Source: Stratiolaelaps scimitus
Taxonomy: Eukaryota; Arthropoda; Arachnida; Mesostigmata; Laelapidae
NCBI GenBank assembly: GCA_019614645.1
Contig: JABWDB010000008.1
Location: 8,370,001 to 8,434,000 of the forward strand
Reading direction: 5' to 3'
DNA length: 64,000 bases
Position 1 is the first letter of the stretch. The number at the start of each line of letters is the position of its first letter. Positions 38,946-52,601 of this stretch are shown here, piece by piece. Made by a program: the position numbers and the translations under genes. The notes beneath the pieces were generated by a model, which did not search any database, was not told the origin of the DNA, and saw nothing but the letters and a program-made list of their open reading frames with translations.

Positions 38946-40820
38946 CCATCATGAAACTACGACAATTCCTGTTTATCGATTCGGCAGTGACGTGGCCTCT
39001 TTATTAATACAGTACGATAGATAAATGTACGTCTATCCGTCCACGGGAACAATACAAGTTCTCTCATCGTGTTTCACCTATCTATCCCTTGCTTGCATTG
39101 AGTTGCGTGACATGAATGAACTTGTTAGAACATGCGTTAGTCTGAACATTGGTCGGATGTGATTGTTTCTGCAGAACGTTCCTGATAGCTGTCAATGATT
39201 CGGGGTTCTTCCTATCGAAATTCCTCGAAGAAAAAGCGTGCTACAAACAAATTGGCAGGTGTCGGAGCGCGTTGTTAACTGCGTTCTAACAGATTGGCTG
39301 CTTGACACGACCATTCACAGAGATATTGGTAGTTCCCATTGCAGTCTCGTCCCATGATGAATGATACAAAGGAAATGCCACAAACAGCACGGATCAAACT
39401 TGGCGAGCAGAAGAACATGACTCGCATGAGACAAAAGCCTGCAACGGTCTTCGATCAGCGACGAACAATATGAATGCGTGTCCCCTTCGCTCGTGTAACG
39501 TAAATCGATACTTTTAACTAACCTCCATCCCTGACCAGGCCTCATCACGGCTTTATTTATACAAATCCTTTAATGGTTTTTGCTTATCTGTTATATGAAA
39601 GAGAATAACCAAAAGGTAACTAAGCCTCTGGATGAGATTAACTTTGGTTCAGTAAATTTTTATCTCCTGTGTGAAAGTCGACGTTGTAGTTTGTCTGACC
39701 GCGAAGCATCTGTCTGTAAAGATGGCGATCGTTGATTCGAGTTAGTTCCGCCAAAGTTAGTTACAGCATATACAAACATTATGAGAGACACAACTGGTGT
39801 GGCAATGTCGAATATAAACGTATACAATTGTATCTCCCGTAGATTAGGTGACGCCCAGGGCGAAAGAAAAAAACACTCGAGAGGTGAGAATAAAAATACT
39901 GTCAGGATGCTTGGCGTTTCTGTACAGATACTCGCACGTAACACAGAACTAGCTCTATTGAAATCAAGGGCCAACGCACACAACTGACTGGCTCCTTACC
40001 TAGTCGACGAGAGTAGAGCCGACGATATCCTCAACCAAAGAACAGGTGGAAGTTACCACTTGACCGGAAAGCATTATTTGCAGCCTAAAATATTGACATG
40101 GGTCGACAGTTGGAAAACCTCCAGCACACGAACCGCTGCCTTCATTGGTTTGCGTTGTACATTGACAGATGGTTATGAGAGTAGAAACAAATACCAGCTG
40201 AAGTCCGTGAACTGGAATCTTCGCCGGAGAGATAGAATCCGAACTACGCGACATAAACGCTCAGCTGTTTACAGTTAACAAAGACAATTACTACTACTAC
40301 TACTAGTACTACTACCAGCGAGACTACACCAAGTCAAACTGTCGGGTTTGGCTGATTACAATTTCGTGAACCAATGGTAGCAGCGCCAACAGTACCTGCG
40401 TACCGGGAGGAAATTTCGACCAAATGTTCAAACAGTGCATCTTGACAACTACGAATTTCCGACACAAATCCCGTATGCCCGCCACTAGTGGAAATGTCGG
40501 CCAACACGAAGAGAGCAGGATCATTCTGAGCAGAGGCAGTCCGTGTGTTCGGGGCAGCCCTGATCCTCTAAGCCCCGTATTCCTGTTTGTACTGCGTTAA
40601 TTCATCTGCTATTTCCCCCCAGCCCCAACTCCGTCTAGACATTTACACACTCACGAATCGCATGTTCAACAGACCATCTCCTCCTCCTCCTATCGACACA
40701 CAGCCATACACGTAGATTACATACATATCCCAACAGTCATCAGAATATGACTCGGGCATGCACTGTCATTCAAACGGCACTCGGATACAACTTGAACACC
40801 CACCGGCCATCAGACTCAAT
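38946..40820. other. Intergenic, nothing assigned
   Basis: No recognisable exon. Overlapping frames on both strands at 39660-39987 and 40000-40254 show no family signal. Confidence 0.35.
40289..40314. repeat. (TAC)n microsatellite
   Basis: About eight TAC/ACT units with one interruption. Confidence 0.9.
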
Positions 40821-41564
40821 ATGACGCATCCAACACAAAGTACCACCTTTATCATGATGATGATCCTGATGGCAACGTCGATTGATAAAGGGAGAATAAT
40901 TCGAAGGCAAACGGATGCGTCAAATCCTCGTGGAGATATAGGACGATCTGATTTTTCCGTGTCTGCCCACGGGGACAGTGCTCCGCGAGCAGATCGCGGT
41001 GCGATGAATAGCGTTGAGGCATGTTATACATTTCAGCCAGCTGGTCCGTCTTGCGATCCACAAACATACGGAAGAACACGTAATTCCGACGACTGCGGAA
41101 TGGTTCTCGTGCGTCGGCAGTGCACATTTCACTGCGGCCCATCGACAGTGTGTCCCACGACGCCAAGTCCACCACCCCCACCAGCGTGGGCTCAACACGT
41201 CTACTCCGACCAATACTCGGGTGGTTCTACTTGCTCGCTAGGCTCATTTTTTTTTTCTTTGCATCCCTATATAAAAATCTCCACAAAGGCACATTACTGT
41301 ATATCGTATACTACAGGCCCGTTGAGGTGTCGGTCGTACCAAATGCGCTCGGCGGTTGGTGCGAACGACGGACGTGTCAGAGCAGCTTCTCGCTCACGGC
41401 TGGCTGATGCTGCGGTAACGTGTACCCCTCCAATTCTGGAAGGCATTTACCTCAATCTATCGAGATTGATTATGGCATTCGACCTCCCCCCGAAGAGACC
41501 CGACACGACCTCTGCTCGAGATTCCGCCGCTGAGCGGGGCGAGCCAACGTTTGGCGCGCGATAG
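40821..41564 (+). CDS. Possible secreted cysteine-rich ORF
   Basis: This is part of the longest unexplained open frame in the window (268 codons from 40758). An internal ATG at 40821 begins MTHPTQSTTFIMMMILMATS, which could serve as a signal peptide, and a dibasic IIRRQ follows. The next segment has six Cys with spacing C-x9-C-x13-C-x8-C-x3-C-x5-C and ends in a Pro run (PSPPPPPAW). The frame then runs through a T9 tract coding FFF, which looks intronic, so real coding may stop near 41190. A minus-strand frame of 109 codons overlaps it and is an alternative. I recognise no family and propose no function. Confidence 0.3.
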   Translation: MTHPTQSTTFIMMMILMATSIDKGRIIRRQTDASNPRGDIGRSDFSVSAHGDSAPRADRGAMNSVEACYTFQPAGPSCDPQTYGRTRNSDDCGMVLVRRQCTFHCGPSTVCPTTPSPPPPPAWAQHVYSDQYSGGSTCSLGSFFFSLHPYIKISTKAHYCISYTTGPLRCRSYQMRSAVGANDGRVRAASRSRLADAAVTCTPPILEGIYLNLSRLIMAFDLPPKRPDTTSARDSAAERGEPTFGAR

Positions 41565-41771
41565 AACAGTGTCGCTGTTAAACCTTTCGTACACACTGTG
41601 TTGTGCATGCTGAACTTCGATTCGAATTAATTATCAGCAATTGTTACGCATCATAATTATGGTAATAATTAATAGCCTTGAAACTTAGCGTTCCGAAGGC
41701 AATTTCTTCTGAATAAAGCTAGAGCTATCAATCTACATATTGTTTTCGGCGGACTAGTTAAATATTTCCAA

Positions 41772-42132
41772 TTACGATAGGTCTCCGAATTCGAGCGTTT
41801 TACGGTGAGATTTCTGTATTGTTCTGAGTCCGCTAGTGGAGGAGGTCTCATGTTGAGTGGGCTGTTGCTCGGAGCTAGCACCTTGATGCCGGGGCGCTCG
41901 ATACGCCTCCACGGTAACGCAAAGTGCCTGCGTCTCTTCGGGCATGCGCTCTGGATCCACGGAAACGTTATGTAACGAGCGAGATAATTCATTCAGAAGA
42001 GCACTCTGAAAATAACGATACAACGGTTTCGAAAGCAAAGAGCGTCAGATCACACCGGGACGAGCTATTTGGCTACAGCGGATCGAATCTCTTACGGTCC
42101 TTTGGTAAACACCACACTTCTGAAGACTAGTA

Positions 42133-42168
<36 letters not shown>

Positions 42169-43949
42169 TATGGTAGTAGATAATAATTAATATTGTCAAC
42201 GGACACAACTTACATTGGCAGTAAACTCCTGGGAAGCAGCATCCTTTTGTAGTCTTCTCAATGTTTCGAGTTTTTGCCGAAGATTGTTGTAGTCGTGCTT
42301 CAGACGGCGATAGAGTTGTTCGTAATTTTTCTAAAATTATGAACCATCAATGATGAGGATTAGTAACTTGAACCAAGCTTAGTGCAATCAACTGAAATCT
42401 CTAATTTCCACCATTTTCGGCACATACGAAAAACTAACACCACCGAAACAAGTAAGGCAAACGCAGTAGGTTTACTATAAACCTCGCGTATATAATAACC
42501 AGTTGGTAGACTCATTATGTATTTTAGATATATAAAAAAATTCGCTAATTTAACTCAATGCCGATAACGTTGATTGTCAAAGGCGCGAACCTCTTTGCTA
42601 TGATGCTCTTTCGAATCATGGCGCCCTCCGCCGACGCTGTGACTGCAACCGACAATGAGTGCCCTATTGCCGCTGGAGTTCTTACCCGTCAGGCCACGAA
42701 CGGACGACTCTTGCTCCGTGATTCTGGAAACTGTCCTAATTCGCCTGAGCCCCTCTACCTGTGTGATTAGTTGAAAACGTTCACAGCGGCCAGATAGCTT
42801 ATTATCATATTTTTTTTACATGCTTACAACGAATACAATCTAAATAAATATTCCGGCCTGACTTACAGCCAAAATTTATCGTCCACGGTACTGTTTTCGC
42901 TGTTTGCATTGCTTCATAAGACGGAGCGCTTTTGCATGCAAATGTGCAACGGTGGGGATCAAACCCGTGCACCTCCGATCGCAAGGCGCACAATGCACAC
43001 GAATGCACTACGCCAGCGGGCTCGACAACGTTTTTTGTTTAACGAATACGATCTACCGTCCGTCAAAGTAACACTGTTCCGGGTGTGTGTGTGTTCTATC
43101 AGCGGTAATTATTAGCCCATAGTACGGCTAACACAAACAAAAGTTGTACCGTGTCCGCCATTAAGCCTTTTCTAATACATGAGTAGATATGGTGGCGGTG
43201 GTGGCGGTGGTAAACCATACTTAATAGTTGAACAAAGGGCCTGTCACCATTGTGACACTTGTTTACATATATTACTGAGAACCTGAGCGTTGCAAAAACT
43301 GTAGATACGCCAATAGATCAATGATGATCTGGCACCCTCGATTTGTCGACTTTTTTGTAATCGACCCATAACATGGTTCGTGAGGAACATGGCAAGCCAG
43401 TTAGTGAGCCAATAGACCAATTCGAGTCATTGAGTCTGTTGGGACAAACCTCATTTTGAGTTTTCTGAAGTGCTCCCCGCAGATTGTCGCAATCAGCGCG
43501 AAACTGTTCCATCTGCTCGCGGAGACGCTGATTTGCGCGTCGCTCATTCTCCATTTCTCCTTCGTATTTCTGCTCCATCAACTGTGAACGAGGAGAGAAA
43601 GACGTTGACAAATCAGCGACGAGTCTACGAATTATGAACGGCGCTTAGCGAAGCCCTGGACAAGCTTGCTGCACCGCATGAGCTTGAGTGTTCATGCAGC
43701 TTGCAGATGCACTGTAAGCTGTACCACCTCGATGATAATGATTCTAGCATAAGACATGCCCGTCTGTTGCATTCATTCAAGTTGACTTGATTGTAGAAAC
43801 TGCAATCTCGGAGACACCTGAGTTCTCGAGTATAAAAAAATAGAGACCTGAATACAGAACTCACGACCAGTTACGTAATTTCGGTGGAAAGATTTCGCAT
43901 GAGTTGATTTCGTACAGAGTTCACGTCGTTTGGCTTGCTAAACTGTTAG

Positions 43950-43980
<31 letters not shown>

Positions 43981-45061
43981 CTGAAAACTATATTGTTGTT
44001 AACTCATGCGTTAATATTTCACCGTTTCCAATTTTTACAAAATCAACCACACGGTTTCTGAGCGACTCTACCACAGAATAATTTCAAGGGTAATTCCTCC
44101 TACGCGACACACACGATAAACTAAACTTGAAGCCTGGACGAGTGTTATAGGACCCACTGTAACCTTCTACCATCGATAGCGTTTCCAGGGGGGCAAGGCT
44201 ATGATTCAAATGTAACGCACAAACTGTCGTTTGTGCGTTACATTTGAATCATAGCCTTGCCCTTAGGACTCGCTGTAGGCGTGAGAGAGGACATAACTTA
44301 CTTTGAGGGACGTGGACGCCTTGCTGAGTTCTGCGTGCATAAGAACCTTGTTGTGTTGCTGTAATGGAAGGCCCTCAGTGAATCGAGTCTCCCCGCTTTG
44401 TCTTTCCAGTTCGATTTCCGTCTGAAGTCTCATAAGGCGCTGCTCGAGGGCATTGATGCGTGCATCCTTCACAGTTAATTCTCTGCGTTGCCATCATAGG
44501 GCCAGACATGGGCGGCAGCACAACAACATATGCAATAACGCACCAGTCAAATTGCATCTGTTAGTTACACTGTTCGAAAATATCCGACGTCAGAATCTCG
44601 CACTACATTCGTCTGTCTGAAGGAGGAATTTGCCGTTTTGACCTAGAGATCACTATTGGAGATCCTGTATTCGTGCACAGCAAAATTCACCATTTCTAAC
44701 TGAATTACATAGCTGCCCCTAGTTGATTTTACTCTATCGACTTTCTTCTATACCTTTGAAGTTCAGTTGCTTTCTTGCTGTCCTCGAAGTTTCTCAGTGA
44801 TTCGGACAGGCTAAGCGTTCGCACATTGGTCAGCTGGTGTTCAGTGCTGCCTAAACGGCCCCGGAGAGCCTCCAGCTCATCGGTGAGACGGGCAACGGCT
44901 TCCTCGACTACCTCAGGTGCGGCAGGTGCTTGTTGCGTCAACGGAAGCAACGCGGAATCCAGACGTCGCAGACGCTCACGGCACTCGAGAAGCTCCGTTC
45001 GTTGCCATTCTATTTTGCTCATCTACAGTTAGAGTCAACAAATATATACATGTTCTAATCA

Positions 45062-45127
<66 letters not shown>

Positions 45128-46750
45128 GTTTGCGTCGATTGACAGAGGTCCAGGGCGAGACTGCCCTACAATTTGCTTAATTACGAAAAGCGGAGTCCTT
45201 AAAATTAAGCCGTAAGAACATGACAACGCCAATGATTAAGGAGTTCAATTCTCGCCATCGGAGCCTCTTTCCTTACGTCAAATTACCTCACGACGGAGAA
45301 AGCCAGACCCTGTGCACAAGATTCGATCGGCTTTTTAGTCTAACCAATTAGAGACCTAGACATAACTTATGTGTACATAGTTGCTATTATATTTAATAGA
45401 AGTACTGAAGAAACTTTCGCTTGCAAAAATTTCGCTTGGGAGAGTGTTCGAAGAGGAAGTGGATTTGAACAGGAAAACAACGAGAGCCGATGCTACTAGG
45501 ATAGAACGGAAGATTAGGAAGCCGAGCATGCAAATTACTTCAATTGTTCCCGCCAAATACAAACTCGTAAATCGTATAGATTATGCAAAGCTTTGAGATA
45601 TCGCAAACAGAAGAAGCTCCCGATATAGAAACGGCTGAATGTTATAAAACTCTGGGAATGGGAGTACACGGCTCAGGCCATGGAAAGCGAAGCAAACGCC
45701 GCTCGGCTCTTGTTCCAATATATACGTATAGATCCGAAGCTATATATATATATATATATATATAGCTTCGGATCGTAGGCTTATTGTCGGAAGAGCCAGG
45801 ATAATAATATTTTTCCCTCCACGGCCAGGGAACAATATCCTGTCAAACGATACGAATACATGTCCTCTTATGGGAAAGTTCTCCTGTGGAAAAGCTAATG
45901 GATAAAAACGAAATTATTAGAAGAACTGAACCACGTAAATACACGCACGTATCATATGTCTCCTTCGTGAATGGTCAATGCGAGTAGTGAGCAACGGGAG
46001 GTCACGTTAAATGTATAGCTGATGACAATCTTTAGTTTACCACCCACAGCACGAAGTCGATTATCATTGCCTGATCTATTCTACTAATTTATCACCTACT
46101 GCATAATCTTACCTTACCATTAGATAACTGGGCAGCGTTAGCAGCAGCTGATAACAGCAGCAGATACTTGGGTGATTCTTTTTGCTACATAAATCACCTA
46201 GAGATGACTTCTCGTTAGTGGATTGGCAGTCAGAGGTTAAATCGATCCGCGTTTCCAATTATTCTCTTCTCTGTCTGCCAATACAGTACAGATGTATATT
46301 GCTGTGCACTGCCTGCATATTGTTTTTGCCTATGACCAATTGATAAATGGTCACCCCAGCTCACCCTTTCCCGGTAGATGTCCAACTCGATCCTGGCGCT
46401 GTTTAGCTGTTCTTTCAATTCCGCCATCCGCTGCGAGTCCTTCTCGCGCGCGTCATCGTCCTCGAGCGCTCGTTTACGCCGTTCTTCGAGCTGCATTTCG
46501 AGCAAGGTCACCCGGCCTCGGAGCACCTCTTCCTCACTGCGAGTTTCAGCTAGCTCCGTCGATAGAGACTCCTTCTCGCGAAGCAGAACTACGATCCGTT
46601 CCTGGGTAGAGGAAGCGACGAGCAAACAAATGTATCATAGCAGCTCAGACAGCGCGCTAACTCGTAATTGATCCGACTGAACGCTTGGTCAGAGCAACGA
46701 GCTATCCTTGAATTCGACGTTATAACATATATATATATATATATGTTATA

Positions 46751-46832
<82 letters not shown>

Positions 46833-49800
46833 CATGCCAATTGAAGAGAGAAGCGACAAGCAAACATTGGGTACGTTATACGCTACCTGCATGTGGCTAC
46901 ATTCACTTTGGATAATGGTGTCACTCTGATTTCGAGCCTCCCGCAGTGTCAACAATTCACGCTCGAGTTCAGCCCGCTCGGCAGCTGATCGTTCCGCCAG
47001 TCGCCGCTGTCGATCGGATTCAGCTTTCAACGCAACGGCAGCACGCTGTGCGCTCTCCAGAGAGACGAGTTGCGCGCTGTGCGACGCGTGAAGCTCATCC
47101 AACTGTCCAAGAAGTTCTTCGCATTTTGCTCGACTCTCCGACAGATCGCTGCGCGTATTGGACGACAATGAGACGGACACGCGGCAACGAGGTTAGCATC
47201 ATAATTGGCGTTGAGTCCTTCAAGCAATGAGGCGTGCGATCTATCACAGTAGGGCTAAGGTATCAGTTGGTAGATATTGAGAAAAAAAACGATAGCATTT
47301 ACCATACCAGATCGTGTCTATGACATCGTCATCTGTGGTGCTGTTGCAGCGTTACGTATAGATAAAAGTGAGGACGAACCTAGATAACGTTGCGATCTGC
47401 TCTCTCAACGATCGCTCTGACGCACGGCGGCGTTCGCCTTCGGCCTTTTCGCGCTCGAGTAAGCCACGAAGAGACGCGACCTCAGATTCCGCCTCAGCCA
47501 CGGCGACGTTAAGCCGCTGGAACTCGTCGAGAACAGGAAACATCTCGTGTTTCAGCCTCGAGTTGTATTCGTCCGCTGTACTTTTAAACCGGGCACGCAA
47601 TTCCCCAATCTGTGCCTCGTAGCCGCCTTTCAGCTCATCCACAGCTTTTTGGTGGCATGCTCGGAGGTCCTGAGCCTGATCTGCAACATGACACAGGCCC
47701 GCATGGTGAACAGCACATGGAACACATGGCCACATGACGAAAAATAATAATATTTGGCCTCGGAAATGTCAGTGGAATGCGAAGCGCGAAGCAGCTCAGG
47801 CGAAAAATCCTGGTTGATCCCTATGGAAAGGCGTTCCCAACGCGGTAACATCGATTTCACCTCCACAACCACCGGATATTGGGTGACCCGTGCTGACAGT
47901 TCTATGAGCTTTGAAATGGCTATCTTGGAATTGGCAATAACAACACTTTAAGGTTTTCGTTCGTGTGTGTGAAAGAATTTTGTGGACACAAAATCATCGC
48001 TTACCAAAGTATATCGATCTGACCTATCCGACAATTACAACTTTTAATAAACTATTCTCTATATAATAAGCGAATACGAAAGATCGTTTGTTTATCTATT
48101 TGTATCAATATTGGTATAAGACGACCCTGCAATCAACATCCCCTTAAATGCTGCGCGACGATGTACATATTTAGCATGTGTACCGACATTAGTGTACTCG
48201 GACTAATTGCGCTGGAAGTAAACGCACCTGAGTGGAACGTGCGCTAAATTTATATGGCTGACCCACAAGATTTCCTATATGTCAGACATTCGGTTGGACA
48301 TCGAGTTTCCGATCTTGTTGTCAACACAAGCTGCTCCCCCCTCCCCGCACGGGTGCCTCATGAAACCGTCACCGCAAACAAACGCCATATCGTCGTTCAC
48401 CTTCACAACAAGCAGTATCCGCTTAGGCAATTGCCGAATTACGATTCTTGAATTAACGACCCAAAGCAATTCCGTTAACAAATCAAAATGTTGTACTACA
48501 CCAGATCACGAGATTCGTATAGGGATGAGCCGAGCAATTCACAGCGCGGACACCCCGTGGACAGTACGCACGAATAATGGTCATTTGTTATGCATCATTA
48601 ATAAATGCATTAATTGATGAATGCCTGCTTTACACCAGCGTACACAAGCACCTTCATAGAAGAGTCGAATTTTGTCGATTTCCTTCTCTAGCTGACTTGA
48701 TGCCTGCCGGGCCGCCTCCGCCTTGCCCCGTTCCTTCTGGCTATCGTCCTTCAACGCTGTGAGCTCCTTTGTGAGGTGCAACAAACGCCCCTGGAGATGG
48801 TCAACTTCGCGGTGCATCGCAGCGCCGTCACCTCGTGCCTCTTCGAGTTGCTCCTGAAGCTGGAGCTTTTCTAGCTCCAGACGTCGTGTCTCTGCTGATT
48901 GCTGTAAGGACGAAATCGACAAACAGATCATTAGTCACCACTGACGTTGTTTGCGGTCCCTATCTGTGACTTTAGCTGTGGCGTGTACTAGCCTACTGGT
49001 AACGAGCGAGGTAATTCGTGAACACACAGCAGTTCAATAGAATGTAGTGGAAAATAGGCCAGAGAAGGCCGCGTGAGAGAGATCTAAGCTTGTCGGTAAA
49101 GCCACACATCAAATGTCTATGTAGAGGGAACTGTCAAAGATGAAGCAAACCAAACAAATGTGCCACAAATCGATGATAAGAGCTGAAAATGCTGCTGCTA
49201 TATGAACAATACAGTTAAAATTGTCCAATAAAGATTCTACTACTAAACGTAAATGACAAATGTACATATATGAGATACGCTGCGCTGGGCTGCCGAAAGT
49301 TAGCAGGTGCGATTCACATGATAATGAGACAGTGAGAGGAGCATCGTATCTGCGGCTGAATAGACGGTAAATGTAAGGCTTTATTTATTTATTAAAGGAA
49401 CTGCATAGAATGCTTAAGTTCTCTTATATGTCATGCAACGGGATTCGAACTTGCGGCTCCTGGATTTTTACAGCCAGAGATTCAGCCGTCCAAGCCACCG
49501 CGCTGACAATGTTGTAACGGTTTGACTTTGAGACTAATAACTCATGTTCAACATCATACTATATATGTAATAGCCGTCATGCAACTAAATAGATATGCCG
49601 CTAACGTTGGCGGGGTTGAGTATGGAAAAATAGCTATTTACATCGACTATAGCCCACGTATACATAGTCTTTATAGAGCTGTGCCCGTGACGATAACTGG
49701 CAGGTCTTCAAAACTGTTATTTTACATAACAAGCCCGTTAATTATAAGGTGCAGTATTTTTAAACAATGGTAGCCACAAGCTTGTGACTGTTGTACATTG

Positions 49801-52567
49801 TCACAAATCTCCTGTGTATCAGACTAGTAATTCCACTAGTGCATATTTCTACACGGCCATTTCGAGTGGTGAATTCTTAGCCAAAAGTGTCTTAGAATTC
49901 TCGACAGCATGGGCGTATCATCGTCTTAGCCGGTCGCTCTCCTCAGTACAACCTATTTCTTCCTCAATACGGCTCAAGTATTAAATACAATGCAATGAAA
50001 TTCATCATAGAACGGGTCGTCGCCCGATCGACAACCGCTTCATTGAGAGCCGTTACATTATCGAAATTCATCACCGATTTCAATTTAGGTCTCCCCACGA
50101 CTTATTAAGAAAATAATCTCAATTATAAGCACATTACGCGCGAATCGCCGCTGCTCGCGTGCTTATAAGGGACGAAGCAAAAGGCACACGGGAGCATAAT
50201 TACAACGAAGTGCGGAAGCCCGAATGGACGGCTTTTACGGGGTTGTTCATGCCAAGGCGGTGGCAACGCAGGCGTCGGCGTGAAAGCGCTGTTCTCTACA
50301 AGGTAGCAATATTCGAGCTGTGGTGGAGAGAGAACCTTTTGTACGATGCTTTGCCAGTCATGCTTCGTCGAGATGGCTTTGTTCTTCAGGTCGAGATTTT
50401 CATCGCTTAACTGTCGAACCTCGACGCTCAACTGCCAATAGAGGCCCAGATAAAGAGAAAATCTTAATGGGACTGACATCTAGCTGGGCTGGGACCAAAA
50501 TCGTAATCACCAACCGATACAGTGACGATAAGAATTAATTACCATGTAATTGCCATGCTGATTCAGTGTCACCACAGGGGCGGCGTAACTACAATTTGTT
50601 TGGTAGCCACGAGAACAAAATTTCTGCTTGTATCCCATAGACGCAATGGAACAAAACGCCTATTTATATTTACCGTCCTATTAAGAAACTTGCTACCAAA
50701 TGCTAATGCTTGATCAATCAAACGATATATAACACAAACGGGGACGAGCACTCATTATACCACCCGATATACGTTTTTACATTGACGCTCGATAGCGCGA
50801 GCGGTATTCTTAGGAAAGCTTCCTCATTATCTCATATTCTTAAAGCTAACTCAACAGCTGGAGTAGCTATGGATCGAAAAACACTGTGGTAGTCCAAACG
50901 GGCCATATAAAGTTAGTAGAAAATCATTTAAAATGAACGCTAATAATTCGATGCTATGAGGATGTGCCTAATCCTCTCATCGCGAATGGCATATGTCTTC
51001 AAACATATACAGATATATTGCATATAATTCTATTTATATTTTTATATACACATATAGCATGCCAAGACTGTTAAGAGGGGCTGCTCAATCTATGATTAGA
51101 AGTCACTTTTGCACGACATATTGCAATGCATAAATAGGGGTATTTAAAAAAGCGGAACGATCTGAAGTGATACGTCAGAGTCTGTCGATCTAGTTCTCGA
51201 GAAATATACATACACATGTACATACTACAACACAGGAACCAACGGCTGGATTCACGTGGTTCTTTATGCATTTGAGATTCCCCCCCCCCTCCACGCGTGG
51301 AAGAATATTTGTTATATACAATATGACAGAGACTTAGATGTGCAATAGTCGTAAGCGAATCGTGCTACTTTTTTCCGTTTATGGACAAACACCATCGGCA
51401 TGATCTTTACGAAAGTTTACGAGAGACGCAAGCGAACGATGGCTATATATATAGTCATCAGCACTGATAACTATTTTACAATAGAGGGCAAGTGGGCAAT
51501 GCTGAAAAAGGTCGCACCAATTCTAAGTATCCGCCAGACTAAAACAGGGTCAGGTGTGACGATTGCCACACGACAGACAGCACTCAATTGTACAAAAAAT
51601 GTCTCAGCAGCACGTTAGGCTGCGAACTGTGCGGCCAGATACAATGGCTAATTTTTTAGAAGTCCTCGGAAGGATGAAATCCTGAATGCGAAATAGCGCA
51701 TGTCCTCAAAAGTACATCAATGTGTGAAGTGATATATATATATATATATATATATATACTCAAAGTGATCTGAACATAAGCACATCTGTTGCAAACACTA
51801 CAATATAACACGTCAAGACACTCATTAATAACCACAAACATCTGAGAACCTTTTCAAGCTCGGTCCTGAGCGTTCCGATAACCTGTCCATCGACCCGCTC
51901 CTTTCGATCAGCGCCACGTCCATCCTGAAGTTGTTCACATCTGCAATTGTATTGTACAAACGGATCATAGAGTGAGACATATCGAGACGGGAAGATAACC
52001 ACATAACGAAATCGATCTACATACTATAAAAATCATCAAATACTACCTGAACTATGATCTGTGTGTTATCACATGTACCTCATAGAAAGGCTTTCAATGT
52101 GCCTTTGCTGTTCACGGCTACGATGTATCGCGCTATCCTCGAGACGTCGTTTCTCGTCGCGTAGTTCAGCCACCTGCTCAAGCATTCGGGCCTTCTCTCG
52201 CAGAAGTCGCTCACTCAGATCTTTTTGTGTATCGAGTTGGCGCTGCAGCGCGTTGATATGCTCTCGTAGCCCCTGAATCTCCGAGCACCAGCGAGACGCT
52301 GAGTCTTCAGATAGCGACGAAGCCTCCGCTATTTGAGAGTCACACCGTAGCGCACAGACGAAATTTTATATGCTGCTTATATCATCCGTTCTATGTGGAC
52401 GCTGAGTGTATTTTTGTATTTCATAAGCAAGATACCTTGATAGCTCATGGTCAAAGCTTGAGTTGAGTGATATTATTGACGTAGGATCTACAGAAACTCG
52501 ACGACAGCTTTTATCTCTTTCCATTTCTTGGCACGGGAAGCAAATATCATTATTCGCCGAGGATGCT

Positions 52568-52601
<34 letters not shown>

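Noticed and set aside
49434..49507. A possible functional tRNA gene on the minus strand
   Set aside because: A and B boxes are present but the acceptor and anticodon stems pair poorly, and an AATA tail and a second diverged copy show it is a SINE.
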